A stretch of 43,950 nucleotides of DNA, taken from the NCBI RefSeq assembly GCF_000429825.1, contig NZ_KE386966.1:32600-76549 (forward strand). The letters run 5' to 3'. Both the position numbers and the translations under genes were made by a program. The notes beneath the pieces are model-generated. The model was not told where the DNA came from and did no database searches. It saw only the letters and a program-made list of their open reading frames with translations. Of the stretch, positions 16,236-23,943 are shown piece after piece (the stretch's first letter is position 1; each line of letters opens with the position of its first letter). Source of the stretch: Cohnella thermotolerans DSM 17683. GTDB lineage: Bacteria; Bacillota; Bacilli; Paenibacillales; Paenibacillaceae.

Positions 16236-16272
16236 TTGGGCCTGACCTCCTCACATCGAGTTCGTTCGTTTG

Positions 16273-17472
16273 TTAGAACGTATTGCTCAGATCGACGGGT
16301 TTGGACGCCGCCGCGGCTGTATCCTTCCTGAAGGTCGAGCGGGAAATCCGCTTGCTTAATTCGGCAAAATGACGCTCTTCGTCCAAGGGCAAATTCGCCC
16401 AGTCGTCCGTCCAGGAGGACAGGTGGATCGCGTTGGAGATCGTCAGGCCGAGGATGCCTTCCTCTCCCGGCGCGACCAGCTCTTCGCCGTGCAGAATGGC
16501 ATTGGTGAAGTTCTGGATAATGCCGGCATGCTCCGGGTTCTCGCCTTGCGGGGGAATCTCGACCTTCCAGCATTCGGGCCGTGCGAACGGCGTTGAATTG
16601 CCGGCGTTGAATTGGGACTCCGGCACCCGCAGCCGCCAGAACGTCATTTTCCCGTCTTCGATGACGATTTTCCCCCGGTCGCCGGTTACTTCGAAGCGGT
16701 TCGTGCCCGGCGCGTCCGCGGTGGACGTGATGAACACGCCCGTGGCGCCGTTCGCGTATTCGGCGTAGGCCGTTACGTCGTTCTCTACCTCGATGTTCCG
16801 GTGCTTCCCTTCTTGGCAGAAGGCGCGAATACGCGTCGGCATCATGCCGATCGTCCATTGCCACAAGTCCAGCTGGTGCGGGCACTGGTTGATCAGAACG
16901 CCGCCGCCTTCGCCGGCCCACGTCGCGCGCCACGTTCCCGAGTCGTAATAGGCTTGCGAACGATACCAGTCGGTGATGATCCAGTTCGTTCGCCGGATCT
17001 CGCCGAGCTCGCCGGAAGCGATCAGCTCCCGCAGCTTCCGGTACAGCGGATTCATGCGCTGGTTGTAGACGATGCCGAATTTCTTGCCGCTGGCCGCGGC
17101 CGCTTCGTTCATCTCCCGCACCTGCTTCGCGTATACGCCGGCCGGCTTCTCGATCAGCACGTGCTTGCCTTTGGCGAAGGCGCGGATCGCTTCGGACGGA
17201 TGATCGTAATGCGGGCAGGCGACCAGAACGGCGTCGACAAGGCCGGATTCCAGCATCGCCTCGGAATTTTCGAACACCGCCACGTCCGTCCAGCGCTCCT
17301 TCGCCCACTCCCGCCTGCTCTCGCTTCCGTCGCATACCGCCGCCAATTCCGCGCCGGCGATGCGGCCCGACCACAGCAGATCGGCATGCGAGCTGCCCAT
17401 GTTGCCGACGCCGACGATTCCATAACGCACCTTAGGCGTTTCCGCCTTTTGCCCATTCGATTGAACTGTCAT
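16273..17472 (-). CDS. Gfo/Idh/MocA family oxidoreductase
   Basis: A 399-aa NAD(P)-dependent sugar dehydrogenase family member. The Rossmann loop GIVGVGNMGSSHADLL is intact near residue 20, the catalytic-region E-K-P is in GKHVLIEKPAGVYAKQV, and the C-terminal domain shows GGGVLINQCPHQLDLWQW with the D/H pair replaced by N-Q-C-P-H-Q-L-D, as in many paenibacillal members. GGAGGAG lies 9 nt before the ATG at 17472. It heads a run of four genes (two dehydrogenases, AraC, isomerase). A cre-like sequence lies about 200 bp upstream at 17669-17682. Substrate unknown. Confidence 0.88.
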   Translation of the reverse strand: MTVQSNGQKAETPKVRYGIVGVGNMGSSHADLLWSGRIAGAELAAVCDGSESRREWAKERWTDVAVFENSEAMLESGLVDAVLVACPHYDHPSEAIRAFAKGKHVLIEKPAGVYAKQVREMNEAAAASGKKFGIVYNQRMNPLYRKLRELIASGELGEIRRTNWIITDWYRSQAYYDSGTWRATWAGEGGGVLINQCPHQLDLWQWTIGMMPTRIRAFCQEGKHRNIEVENDVTAYAEYANGATGVFITSTADAPGTNRFEVTGDRGKIVIEDGKMTFWRLRVPESQFNAGNSTPFARPECWKVEIPPQGENPEHAGIIQNFTNAILHGEELVAPGEEGILGLTISNAIHLSSWTDDWANLPLDEERHFAELSKRISRSTFRKDTAAAASKPVDLSNTF

Positions 17473-17668
17473 GCGTGTTTTCTCCTCCGTTCTCAGCCTC
17501 GGCAAGCCAACGCCTTCCGCTCGGCTGCGGCGATCTTCGCCGGTTGAGACCGTCTTGCAGCCGTTGCCAAGCGTTTGATTGTCATTTCCGCTTCAATGGC
17601 AGGAAAGCGGCCGCGCCGTTGCCGCTGCGGCATGGCGCGCGTTTCCGGCAGGGCGTGTTCGCCTCCCG

Positions 17669-17682
17669 CGTAAGCGTTTTAA
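17669..17682 (-). promoter_or_regulatory. Candidate catabolite-responsive element (cre)
   Basis: On the minus strand TTAAAACGCTTACG resembles the CcpA cre consensus TGWAANCGNTNWCA, with two departures at the ends. It lies about 200 bp upstream of the four-gene sugar dehydrogenase cluster, where CcpA repression would make sense. The match is imperfect. Confidence 0.35.
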
Positions 17683-18128
17683 GTTGCCGTTCAGGGTCAT
17701 TTTAGCACATCCGTCAGCGTGGAAAGGCTCGATTCCGGCATTGCGTAACCACAGTCAAACGAACAAGGAAAGTGCGAAACGACAGTTAAGAGTTGGCGCT
17801 ATAGGAGGGGAATGGCGGGAGCAGGAGCAGGCATGCGGCACAGCCGGTGGCGGATGGGCGAACTAGAGGCGGGGGGATGTGAGGAACTCCGTTCCTCTCT
17901 TGCGGCTCTCTGGTTGCTTCAAACTTGACGATTCGATTGTCCGACATCGAAACGGAAGGCACGCTCTATGGTAGGGCACAGCAACTTGCCTTAATGTTCA
18001 CGACGATTGACGATGACGAACGGCAGTCTTGGCGCGGTAGTTGAGTTCAATTGCAGTGGCATCATTACCGAGTCTTGCTGCAGCAGCAACGCCCCCTCGC
18101 CTTCAGCGAGCCTGGCGATTTCTGCAGG

Positions 18129-18169
18129 TTATCCCCAAACTTATCCCCAATTTAATCACATTATCCACA
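18129..18169 (+). promoter_or_regulatory. Cluster of three DnaA-box-like sequences
   Basis: TTATCCCCA (18129-18137), TTATCCCCA (18141-18149) and TTATCCACA (18161-18169) lie in the same orientation, 12 and 20 bp apart. The third is a perfect DnaA box (TTATCCACA); the other two differ at one base. There is no dnaA or dnaN nearby, so this is not the chromosomal origin, but it could be a DnaA-titrating or regulatory cluster. Confidence 0.5.
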
Positions 18170-18219
18170 ATTTCGCCCTATAGTTCCTATCCGCAATTTC
18201 GCCCCCTGGCTCCTATCGT
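18168..18219. repeat. 26-bp imperfect tandem repeat
   Basis: Two adjacent 26-bp units (18168-18193 and 18194-18219) share CAATTTCGCCC at one end and TCCTATC near the other, about 20 of 26 positions identical. The first unit overlaps the last DnaA-like box. Function unknown. Confidence 0.5.
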
Positions 18220-18257
18220 CCGACTGCGCCTCATGTCCCAATCCTCGCCTCGCCGAA

Positions 18258-18303
18258 CGACGAAGGAGGCCGCCCGGAATCGTCTGCGTTCCGAACGGCC
18301 TCC
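18258..18303 (-). terminator. Terminator after the MetF-like gene
   Basis: On the minus strand GGAGGCCG (complement of 18296-18303) pairs perfectly with CGGCCTCC (complement of 18265-18272), with an inner TTCGGAA/TTCCGG pairing, followed by TTCGTCGTTCG. The T-tract is weak. Confidence 0.55.
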
Positions 18304-18321
18304 CCTGTCTTCGTCTCCGGG

Positions 18322-19266
18322 TTATCCCCTTGCCACGCCCGCTTGCAGCCGGCTCTCCATATACCGCTTCATCTCGCGCAGAAGCTCGACGGACGCGTCG
18401 ATCTCCACCTTGCGCGTGGACACGCTCTCGACGCTGCAGCCGATCGGCATCCCTTTCTCCAGACCGAATTCGAACAGCTCCTCGAAAATTTCGCGCGACA
18501 GGCGAACCGACTTCTCCAGAATATCGTGCGAATGAAGCAATTCGTTCTCCAACCACCTCGGTATGCTGATGCCGAGCCACTTCATGAACGCCAGCGTCTT
18601 CTGCGAGCCGCACGGAGCCAGATTGAACAGGATAGGCGCCATGTCGATGCCGTTCTCCCGGCAATGATAATAGTAGTCCGACAAGAAATTTTTCGATGCT
18701 TCCACGTCGTACACCGCCTGGGAGATAAAGAACGAGCATCCGCCGTTCTGCTTCCCGACCACGCGCAGGTGCTCGTCCCCCTTGCTCTCGTGGCGCTCGG
18801 GAATGACGACGCCTCCCAGCGTCAGCCGTCTGTTCAGCTCGCCGCTAAGCCTGTAAGCTTCCGGCAACCGCATCGTGACGGCCTGCTTGCCGGACGAGGC
18901 GCCGACGAACACGGAGAAGCGGTCCTCTCCCCCGTCCGCCCGGATCCAATCCGCAAGTTCCTCGCTCGTCTGCTTGCCTACCACCTTGTAGATGATTTTC
19001 GGAACGTCCAATCCGCTTAAATATTTATGGCTGTACTCGGTCGGATCGATCGTGGACAAATACGGGAACGGCCGATCCTGGTCGATGCGGTCGGCTTCGT
19101 CCTGCACGTCGTACAGCACCAAGCCGTCGATACCGCTTCCCGCCAGCCGTTCCACCTGCTTGCGCGCGATTTCGGCAATTTTCTCCTTGTCGTACGTTTG
19201 CTTCGGGGGCGTCATGCCGTATGTCAAAATGCCGGCTTGCCGGTTTGCGATTTTCTGCTTGAGCAT
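18322..19266 (-). CDS. Methylenetetrahydrofolate reductase family protein (MetF-like)
   Basis: A 314-aa protein that fits the MTHFR TIM barrel. Supporting segments are the N-terminal ILTYGMTPPK, the strand GIDGLVLYDVQDE, the GCSFFISQAVYDVEAS element matching the MTHFR FFITQ-FFD motif, and the C-terminal TLAFMKWLGISIPRWLENEL. MTHFR reduces 5,10-methylene-THF to 5-methyl-THF for methionine synthesis using FAD. The sequence is divergent from the textbook MetF, so activity on a different one-carbon or flavin substrate is possible. AAGGAG lies 8 nt before the ATG at 19266; the longer open frame upstream has no ribosome site. It stands alone between terminators. Confidence 0.65.
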   Translation of the reverse strand: MLKQKIANRQAGILTYGMTPPKQTYDKEKIAEIARKQVERLAGSGIDGLVLYDVQDEADRIDQDRPFPYLSTIDPTEYSHKYLSGLDVPKIIYKVVGKQTSEELADWIRADGGEDRFSVFVGASSGKQAVTMRLPEAYRLSGELNRRLTLGGVVIPERHESKGDEHLRVVGKQNGGCSFFISQAVYDVEASKNFLSDYYYHCRENGIDMAPILFNLAPCGSQKTLAFMKWLGISIPRWLENELLHSHDILEKSVRLSREIFEELFEFGLEKGMPIGCSVESVSTRKVEIDASVELLREMKRYMESRLQAGVARG

Positions 19267-19457
19267 TCGTGTTCTCCTTAAGGCAGAGTATCGAAGGTGC
19301 GTCCTCTTCAAAGCGGTTACAACTTCTAATTTCCAGTTTAACACTTCGATATTGCGGCTTGAAGCCTTTCTTTGCTTATCCATAAAACCAAATTTTTATA
19401 ACCGGCTATAGCCGCAGACTATAACGACCGAACGACGCACCGTCGAGCGATTCCTGC

Positions 19458-19501
19458 AAAAAAACAACCCTATGCCCGGCGGTTTAAGCCGAAACATAGG
19501 G
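19458..19501 (-). terminator. Rho-independent terminator of the ABC export operon
   Basis: On the minus strand CCCTATG (19495-19501) pairs with CATAGGG (19468-19474), with an inner CGG/CCG hairpin, followed by TTGTTTTTTTG. It begins about 23 bp after the permease stop. Confidence 0.8.
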
Positions 19502-19523
19502 AAGTCGGCGGCGAGAGCGTCTA

Positions 19524-20804
19524 TCAAACGTTGAAAGCCTTCATCGCCTTCATCAGGTCTTTGACCGACGGCCGCTTGCCGTACATGAGCACGCCGGCGC
19601 GGTAGATCTTGGCGGACAACCAGCCGAGGATCAGAACGCTGGCCAGCAAAATGCCGACCGACAGCGCAATCTCCCACCACGCCGGGTTCGCGAGGCCGAT
19701 GCGCAGGAACATGATGAACGGAGAGAAGAACGGAATGTAGGAGCAGACGACGACGAGCGGGCTGTCCGGGTGCGACAGGCTGAAGAGCGCGATGTAGAAG
19801 CCGGCCAGCGACAGCATCGTAACCGGCATGACCGCCTGGCCCAAGTCCTCGGTCCGGCTGACGATGGAGCCGACCGCCGCGAACAGCATCGCGTACAGGA
19901 AAAATCCGGCCAGGTAAAAGAAGACGGCGAATACAATCATCTTCGGATTGATCGTGTCCAGCCGGATGCCGAACGACTTCAGGGACTCGACGTTTTGCGG
20001 CAACATCAGGTTGGCGACCGCCGCTCCGACGAGCACCGCCAGTTGGATCAGCCCGACGAGGAACGTGCCGATCACCTTGCCGAACATTTGCTTAAGCGGA
20101 GATACGCTTGTGACGATGATCTCCATGACGCGCGAGCTTTTCTCGGACGTAATCTCGGTGGCGATCAACTGCCCGGTGATCATAACGGACATGAACAGCA
20201 GAATCAGAATGGCGTACGTCAGTCCGATCGCCGTTCCCTGCTCCTCCGCCGTCTTGCCGGTCGCCTCGTCGCTAATTTGAACGGCCTCCAGCTTCACCGG
20301 ATCGAACAGCTTCGACAATTGCTCCTTCGTCAGTTTCGCGTCCCGTACCGCCTGCTCGGTCTTTACCGTCCGCAGGGCGGTCTGCAGCGCTTCCGACGTG
20401 CCGGTGTCCAGCATCTTCTTCGAATAATAGGTCACATCCGGGAAGCCGGCTTCCGGGTTGTCCGCGAACAGCAGATAGCCTTTGATCTTCTTGTCGGCGA
20501 TCGCTTGCTTGAGCGCCGCCGTCCGATCCTCGGCCGATCCCGACGCCTCGACCGGCACGAGGCTGACGTCCGGCTTCTCCTGCTTGCCGAAGTAAGCCTC
20601 CAGCCCTTGGACGATCGAGCCCTGCTCACCCGCGACGTAGCCGACCTTCGTCGGTCCTCCCCCGGACGCGAACTTGTTGATGAAGGAAGGAACGTTCGCC
20701 CCCACGACGAGTACGATGCCCAGAATGACCGTCGTGATGATGAACGATTTGTTGCGGATTTTGTTCCGCATCGTAAACGACATGACGGTCCACATGCTAT
20801 TCAT
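19524..20804 (-). CDS. ABC-2 type transporter permease (NatB/YhaP-like)
   Basis: A 426-aa membrane protein with one N-terminal span, a large extracytoplasmic domain (about 45-175) and some five or six C-terminal spans, the layout of NatB/YhaP-type ABC-2 exporters. The region TGQLIATEITSEKSSRVMEIIVTSVSPLKQMFGKVIG is the ABC-2 signature for this group. It would export ions, peptides or drugs with the ATPase encoded just upstream. The ATG at 20804 overlaps the ATPase stop; a GTG at 20813 is also possible. Last gene of the YtrA-controlled module. Substrate not determinable. Confidence 0.88.
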   Translation of the reverse strand: MNSMWTVMSFTMRNKIRNKSFIITTVILGIVLVVGANVPSFINKFASGGGPTKVGYVAGEQGSIVQGLEAYFGKQEKPDVSLVPVEASGSAEDRTAALKQAIADKKIKGYLLFADNPEAGFPDVTYYSKKMLDTGTSEALQTALRTVKTEQAVRDAKLTKEQLSKLFDPVKLEAVQISDEATGKTAEEQGTAIGLTYAILILLFMSVMITGQLIATEITSEKSSRVMEIIVTSVSPLKQMFGKVIGTFLVGLIQLAVLVGAAVANLMLPQNVESLKSFGIRLDTINPKMIVFAVFFYLAGFFLYAMLFAAVGSIVSRTEDLGQAVMPVTMLSLAGFYIALFSLSHPDSPLVVVCSYIPFFSPFIMFLRIGLANPAWWEIALSVGILLASVLILGWLSAKIYRAGVLMYGKRPSVKDLMKAMKAFNV

Positions 20805-21702
20805 GGCGGTCACCTACCGTTCGGATAAAAATTTCGTTCAGCGTCGGCTCCAGCAGCTCGAACCTTCGAACCGGACCTTGCACGAGCGCGTGACGGAGCA
20901 CCTGCTGAGCGACGTCGGGCGTCCGCACCTTCAGCTCATAGCCCCCGTTCTCGTGCCGGGTCATGCCGAGCACGCCTGGAATTTGCTCCAGCCCTTCGAC
21001 CGGCCGGTCGGCCGCAAGCACGACCCGCTCCTGCGGGAAGCGCGACTTGATCTCCTTGATCGATCCCTGCAGCACGGGGTTCGACCGGTGCATGATCGTA
21101 ATGTTGCGGCACAGCTCCTCGACGTGCTCCATCCGGTGGGTGGAGAACAGAATGCTCGTGCCCGCGTCGCGGAGTTCCTTCACCGTCGACTTGAGCAACT
21201 CCACGTTCACCGGGTCCAGACCGCTGAACGCTTCGTCCAGAATGAGAATGCGGGGACGGTGGATGACGGCGGCGATGAACTGGATTTTCTGCTGGTTGCC
21301 CTTGGACAGCTCTTCGACTTTCTTGTTGTAATATTCCGAGATTTCAAAGCGCTCCAGCCACCTCTTCAGATTGTCGTCGGCGTCTTTGCGCTTCATGCCG
21401 CGCAGTTGCCCCAGATAGATGATTTGGTCGCTCACCCGGATTTTCGGATACATGCCTCTCTCTTCCGGCAAATAGCCGAGCATGCGCAGCTGTTCTTGTC
21501 CATAGGGCTTGCCGAAATAACGGATGCTTCCCTGATCGGGCATAATGAGTCCAAGCACCATTCGCATCGTGGTCGTCTTGCCCGCGCCGTTGGCGCCGAG
21601 CAGACCGTAAATTTCCCCTTCGGCCACTTCCAGGCCGATGCCGTTGACGGCGGTTTTGTCGCCGTAATGCTTCACGACTTTCTCTACAACTAACGGCTTC
21701 AT
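20797..21702 (-). CDS. ABC transporter ATP-binding protein (NatA/YhaQ-like)
   Basis: A 301-aa exporter ATPase. Walker A is GANGAGKT (34-41), the signature LSKGNQQKI and Walker B ILILDEAF are intact, with the LSKGN variant typical of the NatA/YhaQ/CcmA-like exporters. The C-terminal 80 residues form the extra domain common in this subfamily (ERVVLAADRPVEGLEQIPGVLG). GGAGGAAG precedes the ATG at 21702, which overlaps the previous ATPase stop by 4 bp. It most likely pairs with the NatB-like permease that follows. Confidence 0.92.
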   Translation of the reverse strand: MKPLVVEKVVKHYGDKTAVNGIGLEVAEGEIYGLLGANGAGKTTTMRMVLGLIMPDQGSIRYFGKPYGQEQLRMLGYLPEERGMYPKIRVSDQIIYLGQLRGMKRKDADDNLKRWLERFEISEYYNKKVEELSKGNQQKIQFIAAVIHRPRILILDEAFSGLDPVNVELLKSTVKELRDAGTSILFSTHRMEHVEELCRNITIMHRSNPVLQGSIKEIKSRFPQERVVLAADRPVEGLEQIPGVLGMTRHENGGYELKVRTPDVAQQVLRHALVQGPVRRFELLEPTLNEIFIRTVGDRHE

Positions 21703-22619
21703 CGCCTTGCTTCCTCCTTCCGAATGAGACAGTCCAGAATTTCCTCCAGTTCCATGCGCCGAACCGTCATCACCTGGCAGCCCGCCGACCGGCCGTACGC
21801 TTCCGCTTCTTCGGGCAGATCGGTCTCCAGCCGGTAAATCCCCGGGGCGGACTCCGTCAAGCCTTGAAGCCCGGGCGCCCGGGCCAGCTTGGCTTGCGCG
21901 TCCGGCTCCTGCGAAGCCAGTACGATCGAGCGCCAGCCGTCGAACAGCGCATCCTTCTCGTAGAATCCGAGACTTTTGCCCCGATGGAGGAACAGGATGC
22001 AGTCGGCCAGCCGCCTTACTTCCTCGGTAATGTGCGACGCGATCACCAAGGTGCGGTCCCCTTGCTCCATGTAGCGCCCCAGCTCGCTCAGCATCGTTTT
22101 CCAGGCAAAAGGGTCCAGGCCGGACGATGGCTCGTCAAGCAGCAGCAGCTCCGGGTTGTGGGCCATGGCGATGGCCAGCTCCACTTTGCGCCGCATGCCC
22201 TTGGACAGCTTGCGCAGCTTGGCGGTGCCGTCGGCGTCGAAGCTGCGGAGCAGCTTGCGGTAGCGGTCCCAGTCCCATCCGGGGTACCACTTGGCCGCGA
22301 AGCGGGCCTTCTCTTCCGCGGTCAGCGAGTCCTCGTAAGCGTGAGGAAGCTCCGCAAGGTAGCCGATGCGCAGCTTGACGCTCTCGTCGGTTTCCGGCCG
22401 CACCGGCTCTCCCAGCAGCTCCGCTTCGCCTTCGCGGTAAGGCTCCAACTGCATGAGCAGCCTGAACAGCGTGCTCTTGCCGGAGCCGTTCGGACCGACG
22501 ATGGCGGTCACAAGTCCGCGCGGCATTTCCACGTTTAATGGCCCTAACGTGAACCGTTCCCCCCGAACGACCACCTGGCGAAGCGATACGGCGATATCAT
22601 TCCTCGGATGCGCGGTCAT
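21699..22619 (-). CDS. ABC transporter ATP-binding protein (YtrB/BcrA type)
   Basis: A 306-aa ATPase. Walker A GPNGSGKST, signature LSKGMRRKVE and Walker B LLLLDEPSSGLD are present. Its overall form resembles YtrB, which is encoded next to the GntR regulator YtrA in Bacillus. It overlaps the GntR gene by 23 bp and is coupled to the next ATPase by a 4-bp overlap. Its likely membrane partner is the 241-aa protein encoded at the head of the operon, because the other permease matches the second ATPase better; that pairing is inferred. Confidence 0.9.
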   Translation of the reverse strand: MTAHPRNDIAVSLRQVVVRGERFTLGPLNVEMPRGLVTAIVGPNGSGKSTLFRLLMQLEPYREGEAELLGEPVRPETDESVKLRIGYLAELPHAYEDSLTAEEKARFAAKWYPGWDWDRYRKLLRSFDADGTAKLRKLSKGMRRKVELAIAMAHNPELLLLDEPSSGLDPFAWKTMLSELGRYMEQGDRTLVIASHITEEVRRLADCILFLHRGKSLGFYEKDALFDGWRSIVLASQEPDAQAKLARAPGLQGLTESAPGIYRLETDLPEEAEAYGRSAGCQVMTVRRMELEEILDCLIRKEEARR

Positions 22620-23022
22620 CCGCCTCCCCCTTTCGTCCCGCAGTTCGTCTGGCGATCACATCCCGAAGGATGCTCTCCATCTCCTGAGGCGTGCAATGCA
22701 ACTGCAAGCCGGTCTCCACCGCCTTCTCGAACGCTTCGACGACCCGTTCGTGCCGATGGCCTTCCCGGACGACCGCGTCGACGCCGGCCACGAACGTCCC
22801 CGTGCCCTGCCGGGTTCGGAGCAAGCCTTCGCTCTCCAAATCCTGATACACCCGGCGTATCGTAATGACGCTGCATTTGAGTGCGACGGCAAGCTCCCGA
22901 ATGGAGGGCAGCAATGTGCCTTCGGCCAGCTCTTCGCCCAGAATAAGCCCCCGGAGCTGCGTCTCGATCTGATGGTACAAGGGCTCCGGGCGGTTCTCGT
23001 CAATTTGAATCGGTATCCACAC
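22597..23022 (-). CDS. GntR family transcriptional regulator, YtrA subfamily
   Basis: A 141-aa short GntR protein. The winged helix occupies residues 10-75 (PLYHQIETQLRGLILGEELAEGTLLPSIRELAVALKCSVITIRRVYQDLESEGLL), followed only by a short dimerisation tail, the YtrA hallmark. Translation starts at a GTG at 23022 behind AAGGGGTG. It is the second gene of an operon with ABC export components, and a long palindrome overlaps the operon promoter (23800-23837), the expected operator. YtrA-type regulators often respond to cell-wall antibiotics; the inducer here is unknown. Confidence 0.9.
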   Translation of the reverse strand: MWIPIQIDENRPEPLYHQIETQLRGLILGEELAEGTLLPSIRELAVALKCSVITIRRVYQDLESEGLLRTRQGTGTFVAGVDAVVREGHRHERVVEAFEKAVETGLQLHCTPQEMESILRDVIARRTAGRKGEADDRASEE

Positions 23023-23046
23023 ATGCCCACCCCTTCTCCTGACGGA

Positions 23047-23772
23047 TCAGAAGATATACCTCCTGATTTGCATCCGGCGAATCGTCAATCGATAGGCAAG
23101 CCCGAGCGCAACGGCTGCGACGAGAAGCGCCGCCGCCGGCAAGAGCAAGGGCTGCTTCGATACGGCGCGAAGCACTTCCCGAATGAGGCTGACGTCTTGC
23201 CAGGCCGCCAGAGCGCTGATCAGGCCCACCAGAAGCGTATATCCCAAGTACCATATGACGAACATCTTCCCAGGGAAGCCGAGCTCCAGATAAAGGTAAG
23301 CCGCCTGGACGGTCAACCCGTACCCTATCCAGACAAGACCGGCCGCTATCCATTCCGCCGCCCCGGCCGTCTTATCGAAACTCGAGTGAGCGATCGCTTG
23401 CATCGCGATAAACAGACTTCCCGCAATCGCCATGACGAGCACGGCTTGCGCAATCCGCGCCCCGACGATGGCGCGAATCGGAATGGGCATCGTGCGCCAA
23501 TGGGCGATTCGCCGGGTGAACGGGTCGTTCCGCCAATAGGTGAAGACGGTCCGGTTCATGAGACAGCCGAATAGCGGGAAACCGAACAAATAAAGCCAAT
23601 CCCGCATCCCGTTCAAATAGCGATCCGCACCCGTGTGAACGTCTGGTACGTCGAGGGCGCCTGTGACGAAGACGCCAAAGTAAATCGCGAAAAAAGCCGT
23701 TACCGCCACTCCGGTCCATTCCCTTCGCAGCTCGAAGGCGACGATGGCGACGATCGCCCGCCATTCCTTCAT
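23047..23772 (-). CDS. Membrane protein, probable ABC export permease subunit
   Basis: A 241-aa polytopic protein with about six hydrophobic segments (for example AVTAFFAIYFGVFVTGA, IAQAVLVMAIAGSLFIAM and LLLPAAALLVAAVALGLAY). It has no family signature I recognise. AGGAGG lies 8 nt before the ATG at 23772. As first gene of the GntR/ABC operon it is most plausibly the permease for the first ATPase, like YtrC/YtrD or BcrB-type subunits, though it is not a clear ABC-2 protein. The gap to gntR is 24 bp. Confidence 0.7.
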   Translation of the reverse strand: MKEWRAIVAIVAFELRREWTGVAVTAFFAIYFGVFVTGALDVPDVHTGADRYLNGMRDWLYLFGFPLFGCLMNRTVFTYWRNDPFTRRIAHWRTMPIPIRAIVGARIAQAVLVMAIAGSLFIAMQAIAHSSFDKTAGAAEWIAAGLVWIGYGLTVQAAYLYLELGFPGKMFVIWYLGYTLLVGLISALAAWQDVSLIREVLRAVSKQPLLLPAAALLVAAVALGLAYRLTIRRMQIRRYIF

Positions 23773-23799
23773 GTTCGGGACCTCCTATCCTAAAGGCGG

Positions 23800-23837
23800 T
23801 GTTTATACTGTGTATATCGTTATATACAGTATAAACA
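23800..23837. promoter_or_regulatory. Long palindromic operator overlapping the ABC export promoter
   Basis: TGTTTATACTGT (23800-23811) and ACAGTATAAACA (23826-23837) are perfect inverted 12-mers separated by 14 bp, which are themselves nearly palindromic (GTATAT-CGT-TATAT). The downstream-facing arm contains the -10 box of the operon promoter. Size and AT-rich symmetry fit a YtrA-type GntR operator; binding is inferred. Confidence 0.75.
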
Positions 23838-23857
23838 CAATGGGAATTTCCTGTCAA
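23828..23857 (-). promoter_or_regulatory. SigmaA-type promoter of the YtrA/ABC operon
   Basis: On the minus strand TTGACA (23852-23857) and TATACT (23828-23833) are 18 bp apart, about 56 bp upstream of the first gene. The -10 box is embedded in the operator arm, so repressor and polymerase would compete. Confidence 0.75.
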
Positions 23858-23901
23858 CAGGAGAAAATCCAGGCCCGTTTTCCTTTGTCTCTTCGCAGTC
23901 T

Positions 23902-23907
23902 TATAAT
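23902..23907 (+). promoter_or_regulatory. -10 box for the pseudouridine synthase gene
   Basis: TATAAT at 23902-23907 lies 37 bp upstream of the start. A matching -35 is weak (TTTCCT, 17 bp upstream), so the promoter is tentative. Confidence 0.45.
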
Positions 23908-23943
23908 AGGGACAGACGGTTCGTTGTTTATAGGAGGCCAATG

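Larger units (their letters stand above)
17473..18257. other. Gene-free stretch with DnaA-box-like cluster
   Basis: About 0.8 kb without a credible gene on either strand; the open frames here lack ribosome sites and family resemblance. It holds a cre-like sequence (17669-17682), a DnaA-box-like cluster (18129-18169) and a 26-bp imperfect tandem repeat (18168-18219), listed separately. The middle part, 17700-18120, shows nothing I can interpret. Confidence 0.6.

Noticed and set aside
17473..18300. The DnaA-box stretch as a chromosomal or plasmid origin
   Set aside because: There is no dnaA, dnaN or rep gene, no long AT-rich unwinding region, and the surrounding genes are ordinary chromosomal ones.
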